Shown here: positions 1 through 8,410 of the stretch, piece by piece
Position numbering within the stretch: position 1 is the first letter of the stretch
Layout of the letters: each line of letters opens with the position of its first letter
Source: Oscillospiraceae bacterium
GTDB lineage: Bacteria; Bacillota; Clostridia; Oscillospirales; CAG-272
Assembly: GCA_015064245.1 (NCBI GenBank)
Contig: SVSQ01000006.1
Span: 1 to 48,447, forward strand
Length of the DNA stretch: 48,447 nt
Reading direction: 5' to 3'
Notes under the pieces: model-generated
What the model saw: only the letters and a program-made list of their open reading frames with translations
Databases searched by the model: none
Told to the model about the DNA's origin: nothing
Position numbers and translations under genes: made by a program

Positions 1-17
1 AGTTTCAGGGCGAATAG

Positions 18-100
18 AATACCACTGAAGCCGCAAGGCTTCAATATCACTATTGCGGTAGCAATAATATCACTCTTTGCGAAAGCAAAGAATATCACTA
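18..100. repeat. Array of short hairpins separated by AATATCACT
   Basis: Four copies of AATA(T/C)CACT-like spacers alternate with three short hairpins whose stems differ in sequence: GAAGCC/GGCTTC (27-42), TATTGC/GCAATA (51-66) and TCTTTGC/GCAAAGA (74-91), each with a 4-base loop. The unit is about 24 bases. Stem sequence changes while pairing is kept, so the structure rather than the sequence appears conserved. No ORF is involved. It lies downstream of the minus-strand lipoprotein gene, beyond that gene's likely terminator. Function unknown. Confidence 0.7.
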
Positions 101-103
101 AAA

Positions 104-170
104 AAGCAGAAAAAGAGAGAGAGCTTCGCGGAATTTTGTAACCGCGTTACTCTCTCTTCTGTTTTTATTG
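104..170 (-). terminator. Rho-independent terminator of the lipoprotein gene
   Basis: AGAGAGAG/CTCTCTCT forms the outer stem, with an inner CGCGG/CCGCG hairpin. Read on the minus strand the stem is followed by a T-rich run. It lies about 110 bases past the lipoprotein stop. A T-run on the plus side means it could also work in the other direction. Confidence 0.6.
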
Positions 171-282
171 CAAGTTTCGCATTTGTTTAACAAATGCATC
201 GGGCTATGCCCATACCCCTTATAAAATTTCTCCGATAAGGACATCACCCATTCCTCTCGGGTGTGTTTTGATTCTAAAGTTA

Positions 283-2280
283 TTATTCCGTAACGTTTCC
301 GTTCTCGTCGAACTTAACGTCCTTGCCGTCGATCTTAACGGTCTTATTAACAACCTTATAGCCGTTTTCGTCGAAATAGAACTTATTTACCATCTCGCCG
401 TTATTTTCCTCTGTGTACCAGCCTTCGATCATAGCGTAACCTTCTTCGGGCTTGAAGAAGTACGTATTCTTAACGTCGTTATCGGTGGTGTACTCCTGGA
501 GACCGAGCTGGAGAGCGCCTTCCTTGAAGAGACGTGTTCCCTTGTCGTCCTTAACGAGTCCGTGGCTTATTCCGAGATATACGCCTTCCTTATCGAAGGT
601 GTAATACTTGCCGTCGATCTCGAACGCGCTGTTTGCGCACATAAAGCCTGTTGTCTTGTCGAAGTAGTACTTTTCAAAGTTACCGTCTTTATCTGCGTCG
701 ATCTTATCCTCGATCCATCCTGTGATGTACGCGCCGTCCTTGAAGTAACGGATACCGTTCACATCGCCTACGAGACCGTCCGGAACGACGCCCTTATCGA
801 TACCGTCATCGCCGAAGTCATGGTACTTTCCGTCGGGACCGACTGCTACGCTGATAGCCATATAACCTGTTGTATTATCGAAGTAATAGCTTTCCTCGCC
901 ATCAACCGTTTCGTTGAGCTCGAGAGAGATAACGCCCTTCTTCATTTCGCCGTCAACAAAGTAACGTGTGCCTACGCCGTCCTTGAAGATGCCGCTGTAA
1001 AGACCGACATACTGTCCCTTTTCAGTAAACTCAAGGAACTTTTCAGCTCCGCCGTCCTTAGGAGCGAGGAGAGCGCAAACCGCGGGAGCGTAACCTGTTT
1101 CCTTATCGAAGTAGTAATCCTTTTCGCCCTGACCGTCAACGTCGAGCTTTGTCCAACCCTTGAGGTATTCGCCGTCTACGTAGTAACGCATACCGTTTCT
1201 GTCGCTTACGAAGCCGTTCTTCGTAACGTCGTCAACGATCACCTTTGTCTCCTCCAGCTTTTCCATGATCAGCTTGGAGTAAACGGAGATCTCAAGAGAG
1301 ATATCCTCGTATTCCTTGAGGAAGTCCTTATACGTTCCGCCGTAGCCGTTGACCTCTACCTGCTCGTCGTAGAGCTCCTTGAGAGCAACCTCGTAATCAG
1401 CCTCGCTGAGCTTGAGCTCGGGCATCTTCTCTACGAGCGCGAGAACGATGAGGTCGTTCTTAACTGCGCTCTGAGCGCTGGATGCTGTGCTCTGGTAGAA
1501 TGACTTAACGTCGCTGTAGCCGTAATAAGCTGTAACGAATCCGGAAAGAGTCATACCGAACATAGCCGCTGTGCTCTTTACGCTTTCGATGGAAGATTCA
1601 TAGTACTCTTTGAGCTCTTTCTCAGGGTACTTCTTGATCTTACAAGTGGTGTAGTAAGAATTCCAGAGGAGATTCTTGATGATATCGGGAGTCTCGCCTT
1701 CCTCGAAAGCCGCTACCGTCTCATACTCGCCGTCTGAATACTTCTTAACGTTTTCATCGTTGTACTCGGGATACTCTGTTCTCTTGATCTTATCAATAGT
1801 GACCGTGAACTGAGCGGGCTTGCCTGCGTAATCGGGATTGTTCGGATAGGGGTTGGGGAACGTGAGGTCGAGAACTACCTTCTCGCCTGCGCCGTGTCCC
1901 TTGAGTCCGTCCTCGAAGCCGTCGATGAAGCTTCCGGAGCCGATAACGAGAGTCTGGTCGTTTGCCGTACCGCCCTCGAACGCAACGCCGTCCATAGTAC
2001 CGACGTAGTCGATAGTTACCGTATCGCCGTTGATAACGGTTACGTCTGTATCAGCGGAGGTATATTCCTTCTCTGTAGCGTCGCTTGAAGTGAAGAGCGC
2101 GTTGTAAGCGTTCATGATGCTGTCGTCGATATCCGACTGGTTGATCTCAACGCCTTCAAGGCTTCCGAGAATTATGTACTCATCGTAAGAATCGTACTTA
2201 TAGAGCTGTGTGGAGCAGCCTGCCAGCGTCATAACGAGTGTGCAAGCTATGAGCAGCAGAGCCAAAAGTCTTTTTTTCAT
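283..2280 (-). CDS. Trigger-factor/FKBP-like lipoprotein with C-terminal repeats
   Basis: A 665-residue predicted lipoprotein. Residues 1-22 are a lipoprotein signal peptide with lipobox LAGC (Cys22). Residues about 84-168 match the FKBP-type peptidyl-prolyl isomerase domain of trigger factor (GDTVTIDYVG, then the GSGSFIDGFEDGLKG core). Residues about 170-370 resemble the helical trigger-factor C-terminal region. From about 370 to the end there are degenerate repeats of the type 'NGIRYFKDG...GW...YYFD..TGYM', similar in style to cell-wall-binding repeats. The start at 2280 was chosen over the longer ORF because MKKRLL begins a signal peptide and has AAAGGA upstream. The protein is inferred to fold or retain secreted proteins at the outer membrane face and to touch the wall. 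The repeat binding partner is unknown. A consensus-like promoter precedes it and it appears monocistronic. Confidence 0.85.
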   Translation of the reverse strand: MKKRLLALLLIACTLVMTLAGCSTQLYKYDSYDEYIILGSLEGVEINQSDIDDSIMNAYNALFTSSDATEKEYTSADTDVTVINGDTVTIDYVGTMDGVAFEGGTANDQTLVIGSGSFIDGFEDGLKGHGAGEKVVLDLTFPNPYPNNPDYAGKPAQFTVTIDKIKRTEYPEYNDENVKKYSDGEYETVAAFEEGETPDIIKNLLWNSYYTTCKIKKYPEKELKEYYESSIESVKSTAAMFGMTLSGFVTAYYGYSDVKSFYQSTASSAQSAVKNDLIVLALVEKMPELKLSEADYEVALKELYDEQVEVNGYGGTYKDFLKEYEDISLEISVYSKLIMEKLEETKVIVDDVTKNGFVSDRNGMRYYVDGEYLKGWTKLDVDGQGEKDYYFDKETGYAPAVCALLAPKDGGAEKFLEFTEKGQYVGLYSGIFKDGVGTRYFVDGEMKKGVISLELNETVDGEESYYFDNTTGYMAISVAVGPDGKYHDFGDDGIDKGVVPDGLVGDVNGIRYFKDGAYITGWIEDKIDADKDGNFEKYYFDKTTGFMCANSAFEIDGKYYTFDKEGVYLGISHGLVKDDKGTRLFKEGALQLGLQEYTTDNDVKNTYFFKPEEGYAMIEGWYTEENNGEMVNKFYFDENGYKVVNKTVKIDGKDVKFDENGNVTE

Positions 2281-2329
2281 TATTTTTGCGTCCTTTCGTG
2301 CAAATGTAATAGAATTCACATTAAAAAAT

Positions 2330-2358
2330 ATTATATCACAACCGAGCAAAAAAATCAA
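2330..2358 (-). promoter_or_regulatory. Promoter of the FKBP-like lipoprotein gene
   Basis: On the minus strand, TTGATT (2353-2358) and TATAAT (2330-2335) are separated by 17 bases, about 50 bases upstream of the start codon. It matches the housekeeping sigma consensus with two mismatches in the -35 element. Confidence 0.6.
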
Positions 2359-2463
2359 GAGCGTTGATATTTATTTTCAACTTGATAATATTCAATTTAC
2401 AATTACCCCGCCCGTTTTCCGTTTCATTTAGCGTTTTACGGTCGGACACCGCCGATCGAGCCG

Positions 2464-3435
2464 TTACAGCGCCGCCAATTTCTGCAGTATTTCCTGCAGC
2501 TCCTCCTCTTTTTCCGCGAGATTTATCATTTTTCTCGCTTCCGCTGAGCCTGCAAAGCCCTTTATGTACCACCCAAGGTGCTTTCTCGATTCACGGACTC
2601 CGATATACTCCCCCTTATCAAGGCAGAGCATACGGACGTGCCGCGACGCCATCGCTATTATCTCATCCTTTTCCGGCTTACGGTACGCTCTTCCGTTAAA
2701 CTCCTCGATACACTCTTCAAATATGAACGGATTGCCCATAGCGCCCTGCGCCAGAGCCACTCCATCGCACCCCGTCTCCGCCAAAAGCTCCGCGGCGTCC
2801 CTTCCGCTGTAGCATCCGCCGTTGGCTATGACGGGGATCTTAAGCGTTCTTTTGACTTCCTTTATAATGCTTTTATCTACCGGCGGACGGTAAAGCTGTT
2901 CTCTGGTCCTTCCGTGAACGCACACCGCCTTAGCGCCGTTTGCCTCGCACTCCGCCGCGACCTCCGCCGCGTTAAGTGACGACTGATCCCAGCCCGCTCT
3001 GATCTTCACCGTTACGGGAGCCTTTACCGCTTCCGACACCGCCTTTACGATCCTTCCGCAGAGCTTTGGATCTTTCATTAGGGCGGAGCCCTCGCCGTTT
3101 CCCGTTATTTTCGGCATCGGGCAGCCCATATTTATATCGATGATAAGTCCGCTTTTCTGCTCCTCCTCAAAGACCTTCGCGGCAAACGCCATTATCTCGG
3201 GATCCGAGCCGAATATCTGTATCGCGTAAACGTCCTCGTTCGCCGCTCTTTCGGAAAGCAGCTTCGTCTTTTTATCCTTATAGTAGACGCCCTTGGCGGA
3301 TATCATTTCGCTGACTGTAAGATCCGCGCCGTACTCCTTCGCGATCGAGCGGAATGTCTTATCCGTGATCCCTGCCATGGGGGCGAGAACGAGTCCGTTC
3401 TTTATCTCAAAATCACCTATACCGAATCTCGGCAT
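2464..3435 (-). CDS. dusB: tRNA-dihydrouridine synthase
   Basis: This 323-residue protein is an FMN-dependent enzyme that reduces uridine to dihydrouridine in tRNA. The N-terminus (LAPMAGITDKTFR) is the TIM-barrel FMN-binding start typical of Dus proteins. The segment MGCPMPKITGNGEGSALM carries the catalytic cysteine and the conserved Lys and Gly residues. HGRTREQLY and IANGGCYSG are further family signatures. Length is normal for DusB. AAGGAAGGAGG lies just upstream of the start. It is followed about 105 bases later by the lipoprotein gene, which has its own promoter. The HD-domain gene ends 54 bases upstream of it, so the two may be cotranscribed. DusB is the usual Firmicutes member, but the exact Dus subfamily is inferred. 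Confidence 0.93.
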   Translation of the reverse strand: MPRFGIGDFEIKNGLVLAPMAGITDKTFRSIAKEYGADLTVSEMISAKGVYYKDKKTKLLSERAANEDVYAIQIFGSDPEIMAFAAKVFEEEQKSGLIIDINMGCPMPKITGNGEGSALMKDPKLCGRIVKAVSEAVKAPVTVKIRAGWDQSSLNAAEVAAECEANGAKAVCVHGRTREQLYRPPVDKSIIKEVKRTLKIPVIANGGCYSGRDAAELLAETGCDGVALAQGAMGNPFIFEECIEEFNGRAYRKPEKDEIIAMASRHVRMLCLDKGEYIGVRESRKHLGWYIKGFAGSAEARKMINLAEKEEELQEILQKLAAL

Positions 3436-3489
3436 TCTGCTTTCCTCCTTCCTTTAATCTCACCGATCATCTAACCCCAAAACGGGATT

Positions 3490-4152
3490 TTACAGCAGCT
3501 GCTGCTCGTTTATTATCAATTTGAAATCCAGTCCCAGCTTTTTAGCCGCGTTCCTGCACATCTTCATACGTCCGATAAATATCTCAAAATAGTCCATTAC
3601 CGAGCTGATGCGAGTATCAATCTGAAGCTTCAGCTTTATCAGCGTTTTATCGGTATTGATCTTGACCTCGGACTTTATTACCGAATAATTGACTCTGTCG
3701 TGGATATCGAACTCAAGAAGGTCGGTATTTCTGACTCTCGAGCGGCGCACGTCGGACTTATCCGCGATTATCAGCGCCGCCGCGATAGCGTTCACCGCCA
3801 CGCCCGTGCCCTCATCGTGATTTCCGATCGCCGAAACGATCTCGGCTATCTCCGAGGCGGGCATCTTCAGGTTATCCAGTATCCTGAACGCCATTACCGC
3901 CCCGCTTTGCGAGTGGTCGACTCTGTTGACGAGATTTCCGATATCGTGGAGAAAGCCCGCGATACGCGCAAGCTCCGTCTCTCTTTCGGAATAGCCCATC
4001 GTCTCCAGAATATACGCCGCAGTTTCCGCCACCTTCGTAACGTGAGCAAAGCTATGCTCCGTATATCCCAGCGCGCAGAGCGAATCGTCCGCGGCGGTTA
4101 TATATCCGCGTATATCCTCGTTGTTTTTTATATTTTCAAACGTTATCATCAA
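3490..4152 (-). CDS. HD-domain phosphohydrolase
   Basis: A 220-residue protein with an HD metal-dependent phosphohydrolase fold. Metal ligands are seen in order: the His in HSFAHV near residue 35, the HD pair in GFLHDIGN near residue 69, the His in VDHSQSG, and the Asp in IIADKSDVR in the C-terminal half. It is predicted to be cytosolic, with no signal peptide or membrane segment. The last 90 residues are less conserved. The substrate is unknown; HD proteins of this size act on nucleotides, phosphate monoesters or cyclic dinucleotides. It sits 13 bases downstream of the GH78-like gene on the same strand and 54 bases before dusB, which suggests one transcript. Two adjacent ATG codons at 4147-4152 make the exact start uncertain by one residue. 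Confidence 0.8.
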   Translation of the reverse strand: MMITFENIKNNEDIRGYITAADDSLCALGYTEHSFAHVTKVAETAAYILETMGYSERETELARIAGFLHDIGNLVNRVDHSQSGAVMAFRILDNLKMPASEIAEIVSAIGNHDEGTGVAVNAIAAALIIADKSDVRRSRVRNTDLLEFDIHDRVNYSVIKSEVKINTDKTLIKLKLQIDTRISSVMDYFEIFIGRMKMCRNAAKKLGLDFKLIINEQQLL

Positions 4153-4165
4153 AATCTTTTCTCCG

Positions 4166-6082
4166 TTAGTTTAAAATATTGTAGTAGTAGATCGGCATAG
4201 CGCTCCAGCCGTGGCAAAGGCTTCCCGCCTTACCGAAGTCCTTCTCGCCTGCGTCCGTCTCCCAGACCGTACCGTTCCCGAGCTCCAGCATGGGGCGGTA
4301 GTTCTCGTCGATCTCCGAGAGAATATAGTCCGCGTACTTTTCTTTATCCGCCAGAAGCATAGCGTCGTACTTGAAGCAACGCATACTAAGGGAGATGTCC
4401 GTAATGCCAACCAGATTAAGCATTCGGTCGCAAACGCCCTTTCTATCCTCTGCCGCTCCGCAAAGTATAGCGAGAGAGTTGCCGAGAACGCTGTATCTTG
4501 CCTTGTCGGGGCAGTCGGCGAACAGTCCCTTTTTCTCATCCCAGAATTCCTCTCTGATACGTCGGTTGATCTCGGGTATCATATCGCGGTAACCGTTTGG
4601 CTTGCCCAGCATATCTCCTATCTTGCCCATATTTTCAAGGGCTATTGATATGAGCGCGTTGATCAGCAGATCGAATTTCGGCAGCTCGTAGCCTTTGCCG
4701 TAGCCGTCCAAACCGAAGCTCCACTCGTAGAAGTTCCAGTACTGCTTACCTTCAAATATGGGCATCAGTCCGTTTTCACGTCTTTCGAGGAAGGCGGAAA
4801 GCACGCTCTCCAGCTTCGGATATATCTCCTCGATAAAGGCTTTGTCGCCCGAATACTGCAGGTATTCTCTGCACTCGGTTATATAGTGCATGGAAAATGA
4901 CGGGATACAGAAATCGTTGTTTATAGGATAGCAGATGGAGAGAAGTCTGTCCTTGCGGTCGTCCTTCGATATGAGCTCAAGGCAGGAGCGCGGGAATTTA
5001 TATTCACCGAAGGCGTAGTATCCGCAGAGCATCTGATTTCGGCTGTCCATGCAGTAAAGCGCCTGCTCTCTCCATGGGCAATCCTCGTAATGCTCGTGCA
5101 TACAGAGACGCAGAGTATTTACGCAGATATCGTAGATCTTCGAGCGGTATTCGTTCAGCTTCGGCTTAGATTTGAGAGTTACGGGATACATGGTCGGAGC
5201 TATCGCCGCCTCGTTTACGGTTATCGGCTTTTCCGATTTTATCTCCAGATATCTCGCCCCTAAACGACGAAACGGGTTAAGATACCTGTTCTCACCCTTG
5301 CGAAGACGGATCTTGAAGCTGAAATCTCGGCTTCCGATTATATAACGCACGTTGCCGTCCGCGATATGCTCGCCGTAGACGACCATTATATCCTGCTCGG
5401 TGTCCGATGTGATATCGAGGCTTACAAAACCTACCTGCTCGCTGCCGAGCTCAAAGATGATATCGTTTTCAGATATCCGCTTTATCTCTTTTCCAAAAAC
5501 TTTTTCTTCAAGGACCAGTTTCTCGCAGGGACGTATTCTGCAGGATGGGTGCTTTGAAACTATAACGCTGCTTGCAAAGCCCTCAAGCTCTCCGGTCTTC
5601 CAAAGATCCTCCTTCGTCATATCGTAGCTGAAAGAAAGTCCCATCTGACCGGTTATTATCTTGCGGGCGTGCTGACCGTACGTACGGCTGAGACGGGAAG
5701 GGGTATGCTCTCCGCTGAAGCACAAGACTCTATCGCCGTTTACTATCTCGAAGATAAGGGACGCTTCGCCTTTATAATAGACCGACGTAGTGGTTATTCC
5801 GAAATACCAGACCACTACAGCTACGTGATTATTTCCCTTTTTGCAGTATTTGCTGATATCGACCTCATCGTATATTTTATCGTAAGGAAAATCTGCGTAT
5901 TGTCCGAAGACCGCAAGCTCGCCGTTGATATAGACCGCGTAGTTACTGTCGGCGGATATCTTCAGCTTTATAATTTTCTCTCCGTCGCAATCGAACGAGG
6001 AATAAAACTCGCCGTATTCATCTGCCTGCGCCTCAGGCGCGCACCATATCCAGTCTGCTTTTTTGAAAACATCCTTGACCAT
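4166..6082 (-). CDS. Alpha-L-rhamnosidase-like glycoside hydrolase (GH78 type)
   Basis: A 638-residue protein with the layout of GH78 enzymes: an N-terminal beta-sandwich carbohydrate-binding region (ADWIWCAPEAQADEYGEFY; SADSNYAVYINGELA) followed by an (alpha/alpha)6 barrel. The barrel contains HYEDCPWREQALYCMDSRNQ, matching the family 'DCP.RE....GD' signature. A C-terminal segment (GNGTVWETD, then CHGWSAMPIYYY) is also typical. It is shorter than many GH78 enzymes (often around 900 residues). No signal peptide is seen, so it probably acts inside the cell on imported oligosaccharides. Rhamnosidase activity is inferred. The promoter at 6142-6169 is strong. The divergent neighbour at 6658 is an esterase, which fits side-chain removal from plant polysaccharide. 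AAAGGAAA lies upstream of the start. Confidence 0.8.
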   Translation of the reverse strand: MVKDVFKKADWIWCAPEAQADEYGEFYSSFDCDGEKIIKLKISADSNYAVYINGELAVFGQYADFPYDKIYDEVDISKYCKKGNNHVAVVVWYFGITTTSVYYKGEASLIFEIVNGDRVLCFSGEHTPSRLSRTYGQHARKIITGQMGLSFSYDMTKEDLWKTGELEGFASSVIVSKHPSCRIRPCEKLVLEEKVFGKEIKRISENDIIFELGSEQVGFVSLDITSDTEQDIMVVYGEHIADGNVRYIIGSRDFSFKIRLRKGENRYLNPFRRLGARYLEIKSEKPITVNEAAIAPTMYPVTLKSKPKLNEYRSKIYDICVNTLRLCMHEHYEDCPWREQALYCMDSRNQMLCGYYAFGEYKFPRSCLELISKDDRKDRLLSICYPINNDFCIPSFSMHYITECREYLQYSGDKAFIEEIYPKLESVLSAFLERRENGLMPIFEGKQYWNFYEWSFGLDGYGKGYELPKFDLLINALISIALENMGKIGDMLGKPNGYRDMIPEINRRIREEFWDEKKGLFADCPDKARYSVLGNSLAILCGAAEDRKGVCDRMLNLVGITDISLSMRCFKYDAMLLADKEKYADYILSEIDENYRPMLELGNGTVWETDAGEKDFGKAGSLCHGWSAMPIYYYNILN

Positions 6083-6141
6083 ATTACCATATTTCCTTTC
6101 CGTATTTCGAAAATCGCTATATACGCTATATAACTATATAT

Positions 6142-6169
6142 ATTATAACAAAACGGCGGTAAATGTCAA
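6142..6169 (-). promoter_or_regulatory. Promoter of the GH78-like gene
   Basis: On the minus strand, TTGACA (6164-6169) and TATAAT (6142-6147) are both perfect, with a 16-base spacer, about 60 bases upstream of the start codon. It may drive the GH78, HD and dusB genes together. Confidence 0.75.
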
Positions 6170-6287
6170 GGGCTTTTGGGATATGATCGTTAAGTAAATT
6201 TGGGTTTATAGGTGCGGTGCTCGCGGGGAGTTTAATTTCAAAATTGGGTTAATTTGGTGTAAGATGGATATTTTGAGTATATTTTGT

Positions 6288-6545
6288 ATTTTACTTTAAT
6301 TATACTTTTATTTAGTTAATGCCCATTTCTTTCCTTTTCTTTCGAGAAAGAAAAAGAAAGACCGTGGTAGATTTTTAACGGCTCGCGGAAAATTCGCTCA
6401 AAAGCAGGAGCGAATTTTGGGTACATAGGTTTCCGCAAAGGCTGGCGAATATTTCGGGCTTTTCGAAGAAAAGTTTCGACTATGTCGAAAAGAAATATTC
6501 GAGTGGGTGCGCTGGGAGATGTTAGCACTAAACTTGCAGCGCACC
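6288..6545. repeat. Mosaic intergenic repeat, copy 1
   Basis: This copy has the pyrimidine/purine hairpin (TTTCTTTCGAGAAAGAAA), the CCGTGGTAGATTTTTAACGG segment, a hairpin AAAATTCGCTC/GAGCGAATTTT (6389-6418), the forked element CGAATATTTC/GAAATATTCG (6446-6501) enclosing two small hairpins, and the terminal hairpin GGTGCGCTG/CAGCGCACC (6506-6545) with loop motif ATGTTAGCACTAA. It lacks the central GATGCC hairpin found in most copies. It lies between divergent genes, nearer the esterase gene. The rest of the gap (6170-6287) is AT-rich with nothing recognised. Confidence 0.8.
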
Positions 6546-6584
6546 TATAATTCAAAATTTGAAATACTATATCACATAAAAGTA

Positions 6585-6613
6585 TTGCATTTTAAACAAT
6601 ATTGTGGTAAAAT
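6585..6613 (+). promoter_or_regulatory. Promoter of the esterase gene
   Basis: TTGCAT (6585-6590) and TAAAAT (6608-6613) are separated by 17 bases, about 45 bases upstream of the start codon. GAAAGGAA follows as ribosome binding site. Confidence 0.6.
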
Positions 6614-6657
6614 TATTATGAAATACAAAAATTCAATTTCGAAAGGAATTTTTAAAA

Positions 6658-7461
6658 ATGGAAAAACAGATCATAAAGCTCTGGGAAAACGATGTTCCCG
6701 GTTATATCGGCGGCGAGATCCCCATGCTCACATATTATCCTGCTGAAAATAAAAAAGGTAATGGAACAGTTGTAATCTGCCCCGGCGGCGGCTACTGCAA
6801 GCGCGCGCCTCACGAGGGTGAGGGGTACGCAAAATATCTAAACAAGCTCGGACTTGACGCCTTCGTAGTCGATTACCGCGTCGATCCCAACCGCTTCCCC
6901 TATCCGCTTCTGGACGCCCGCAGAGCGGTTCGTTACGTCCGTAAGAACGCAGAAAAATTCGGCATCGATCCAAATAAAATAGCAATAATGGGCTCCTCCG
7001 CAGGCGGTCATCTTGCGGCGCTGACCTCTACATACAGAGAGCCTATCGAAGGCGAAGGAGTAGACGGACTTGACGCCGTTGACGCAACCCCAAACGCGCA
7101 GATCCTCTGTTATCCCGTCATTGATTTCAACGGTCATAACGGCTCGTTCATCCACCTTCTCGGCGATAAGCTTGAGGAGCTCAGAGACTCCGTTACGCCT
7201 TCACTCATCGCCGACGAAAAGACTCCCCCCGCATACATTTGGCACACAGCGGCAGATACCTGCGTCAACATTCTCAACACCTACGATTACGTCAAAGCCC
7301 TTAAAAAGCTGAACGTTCCCGTGGAGCTTCACGTTTATCCCTTCGGCGCTCACGGTCTCGGTCTTGCGGACGAGGGCGGCAGAACCGTTCCTCACGTTCA
7401 AAGCTGGGCTCCCCTTATGGCTAAATGGCTCGGTCTTATGGGCTGGGGCGAGGAGCTGTAA
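6658..7461 (+). CDS. Alpha/beta hydrolase, acetyl-esterase type
   Basis: A 267-residue serine hydrolase of the alpha/beta fold. CPGGGYCKRAPHEGEG near residue 40 is the oxyanion-hole region. MGSSAGGH near residue 118 carries the nucleophile Ser. The Asp in WHTAADTCV and the His in YPFGAHGLGLADEG complete the triad. Proteins like this deacetylate xylan oligosaccharides or other carbohydrates; the exact substrate cannot be read from sequence. It has no signal peptide and so is probably cytosolic. It faces the GH78-like gene across a mosaic repeat, which is consistent with joint use in plant polysaccharide breakdown. It has its own promoter and the SD GAAAGGAA. The next gene has a separate strong promoter. 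Confidence 0.85.
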   Translation: MEKQIIKLWENDVPGYIGGEIPMLTYYPAENKKGNGTVVICPGGGYCKRAPHEGEGYAKYLNKLGLDAFVVDYRVDPNRFPYPLLDARRAVRYVRKNAEKFGIDPNKIAIMGSSAGGHLAALTSTYREPIEGEGVDGLDAVDATPNAQILCYPVIDFNGHNGSFIHLLGDKLEELRDSVTPSLIADEKTPPAYIWHTAADTCVNILNTYDYVKALKKLNVPVELHVYPFGAHGLGLADEGGRTVPHVQSWAPLMAKWLGLMGWGEEL

Positions 7462-7495
7462 AATAAACGAAAAACTGTAAAAAAAGCAAAATCTA

Positions 7496-7524
7496 TTGAC
7501 ATATACCGCATATTATGCTATAAT
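7496..7524 (+). promoter_or_regulatory. Consensus promoter of the cps gene set
   Basis: TTGACA (7496-7501), a 17-base spacer and TATAAT (7519-7524) match the housekeeping consensus at every position, 33 bases before the cpsC start. GAAAGGAG follows as SD. Strong constitutive transcription is expected. Confidence 0.85.
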
Positions 7525-7557
7525 TATAATATTGTTTTTGAAAGGAGATTCAAATCA

Positions 7558-8358
7558 ATGGAAAACGAAAATACAACTTCCGGATATGACCAAACAATAT
7601 CGATTTTAGACATTATCACCCTCTTGCTATCAAAAGCAATCTGGATAATTTTAGCAGGTATAATCGCAGCGGCAGGCGTTGGAATATTCACAAAGGTCGC
7701 AATCACTCCCACGTATCAGTCCTACTCCACGCTTTCGGTCTTCAACAGAACCGTCAGCTCCGGAAACAACGTATCCAGCAGTGAGGTTGTCGCGGCTCAG
7801 TACCTTGCCGAGACCTACACCCATATCCTTCAGAGCGACACGGTATGCGCGTCGGTAATAGAGGAGCTAAACAAAAAGCCGGCTTATGCTGTTAAAGAGC
7901 TCACACCCAAGGATCTTAAAAAATTCCTCAAGGTCTCCACTTTGAGCGACACTCAGCTTTTGAAGATCACCATCACGACCACCGATCCCGTCTTCTCTGC
8001 TGATATCGCGAACGCATTCGCTACCGTCGCGCCCTCAATGCTCGAGACTATATTCCCTATCGGCGGAGTTATGAATCTGGATTTTGCTAAGGTAGAAAAC
8101 GCTCCCGTAGCGCCCAACGTTCTCAAAAACTGCGTCATCGGATTTTTACTCGGCGCTTTGATCCTGTCTGCCATCTACATTCTCAATATGCTTATGGATA
8201 CGACCATCCACGAGGTTGAGGATATCGAAAAATTTACTAAGCTTCCCGTTCTCGGCTCAATGCCATCAATAATCGTCACAGAAGAGCAAAAATACACTCC
8301 CTGGAAGATAGAGCACCATAAAGTCATAAGCTTAGACAAGGATACTGACAGCATCTGA
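7558..8358 (+). CDS. Wzz/CpsC-type polysaccharide co-polymerase, kinase activator
   Basis: A 266-residue membrane protein with two transmembrane helices, at about residues 27-48 (WIILAGIIAAAGVGIF) and 190-215 (CVIGFLLGALILSAIYILNM), and an extracellular Wzz domain between them. The Pro-rich stretch before the second helix (NAPVAPNVLK) is typical. In Gram-positive bacteria this protein sets polysaccharide chain length, and its cytoplasmic tail activates the cognate tyrosine kinase CpsD, encoded 52 bases downstream. The C-terminal tail after helix 2 is about 50 residues long. It is the first gene of the set behind a consensus promoter. The polymer it controls is unknown because no glycosyltransferases are present nearby. 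Confidence 0.88.
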   Translation: MENENTTSGYDQTISILDIITLLLSKAIWIILAGIIAAAGVGIFTKVAITPTYQSYSTLSVFNRTVSSGNNVSSSEVVAAQYLAETYTHILQSDTVCASVIEELNKKPAYAVKELTPKDLKKFLKVSTLSDTQLLKITITTTDPVFSADIANAFATVAPSMLETIFPIGGVMNLDFAKVENAPVAPNVLKNCVIGFLLGALILSAIYILNMLMDTTIHEVEDIEKFTKLPVLGSMPSIIVTEEQKYTPWKIEHHKVISLDKDTDSI

Positions 8359-8410
8359 CTTATCGAGCTGTAAAACAGACCGATCGGTAAAAGAAAGGAA
8401 CAGTCTTAAA

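Noticed and set aside
18-100. Possible CRISPR array
   Set aside because: Spacers are self-complementary hairpins of about 16 bases and the repeat is only 9 bases; no cas genes are present.
268-1503. 411-residue plus-strand ORF opposite the lipoprotein gene
   Set aside because: It is a mirror of the lipoprotein coding strand, with hydrophobic low-complexity translation and no ribosome binding site; the minus-strand protein has clear domains.
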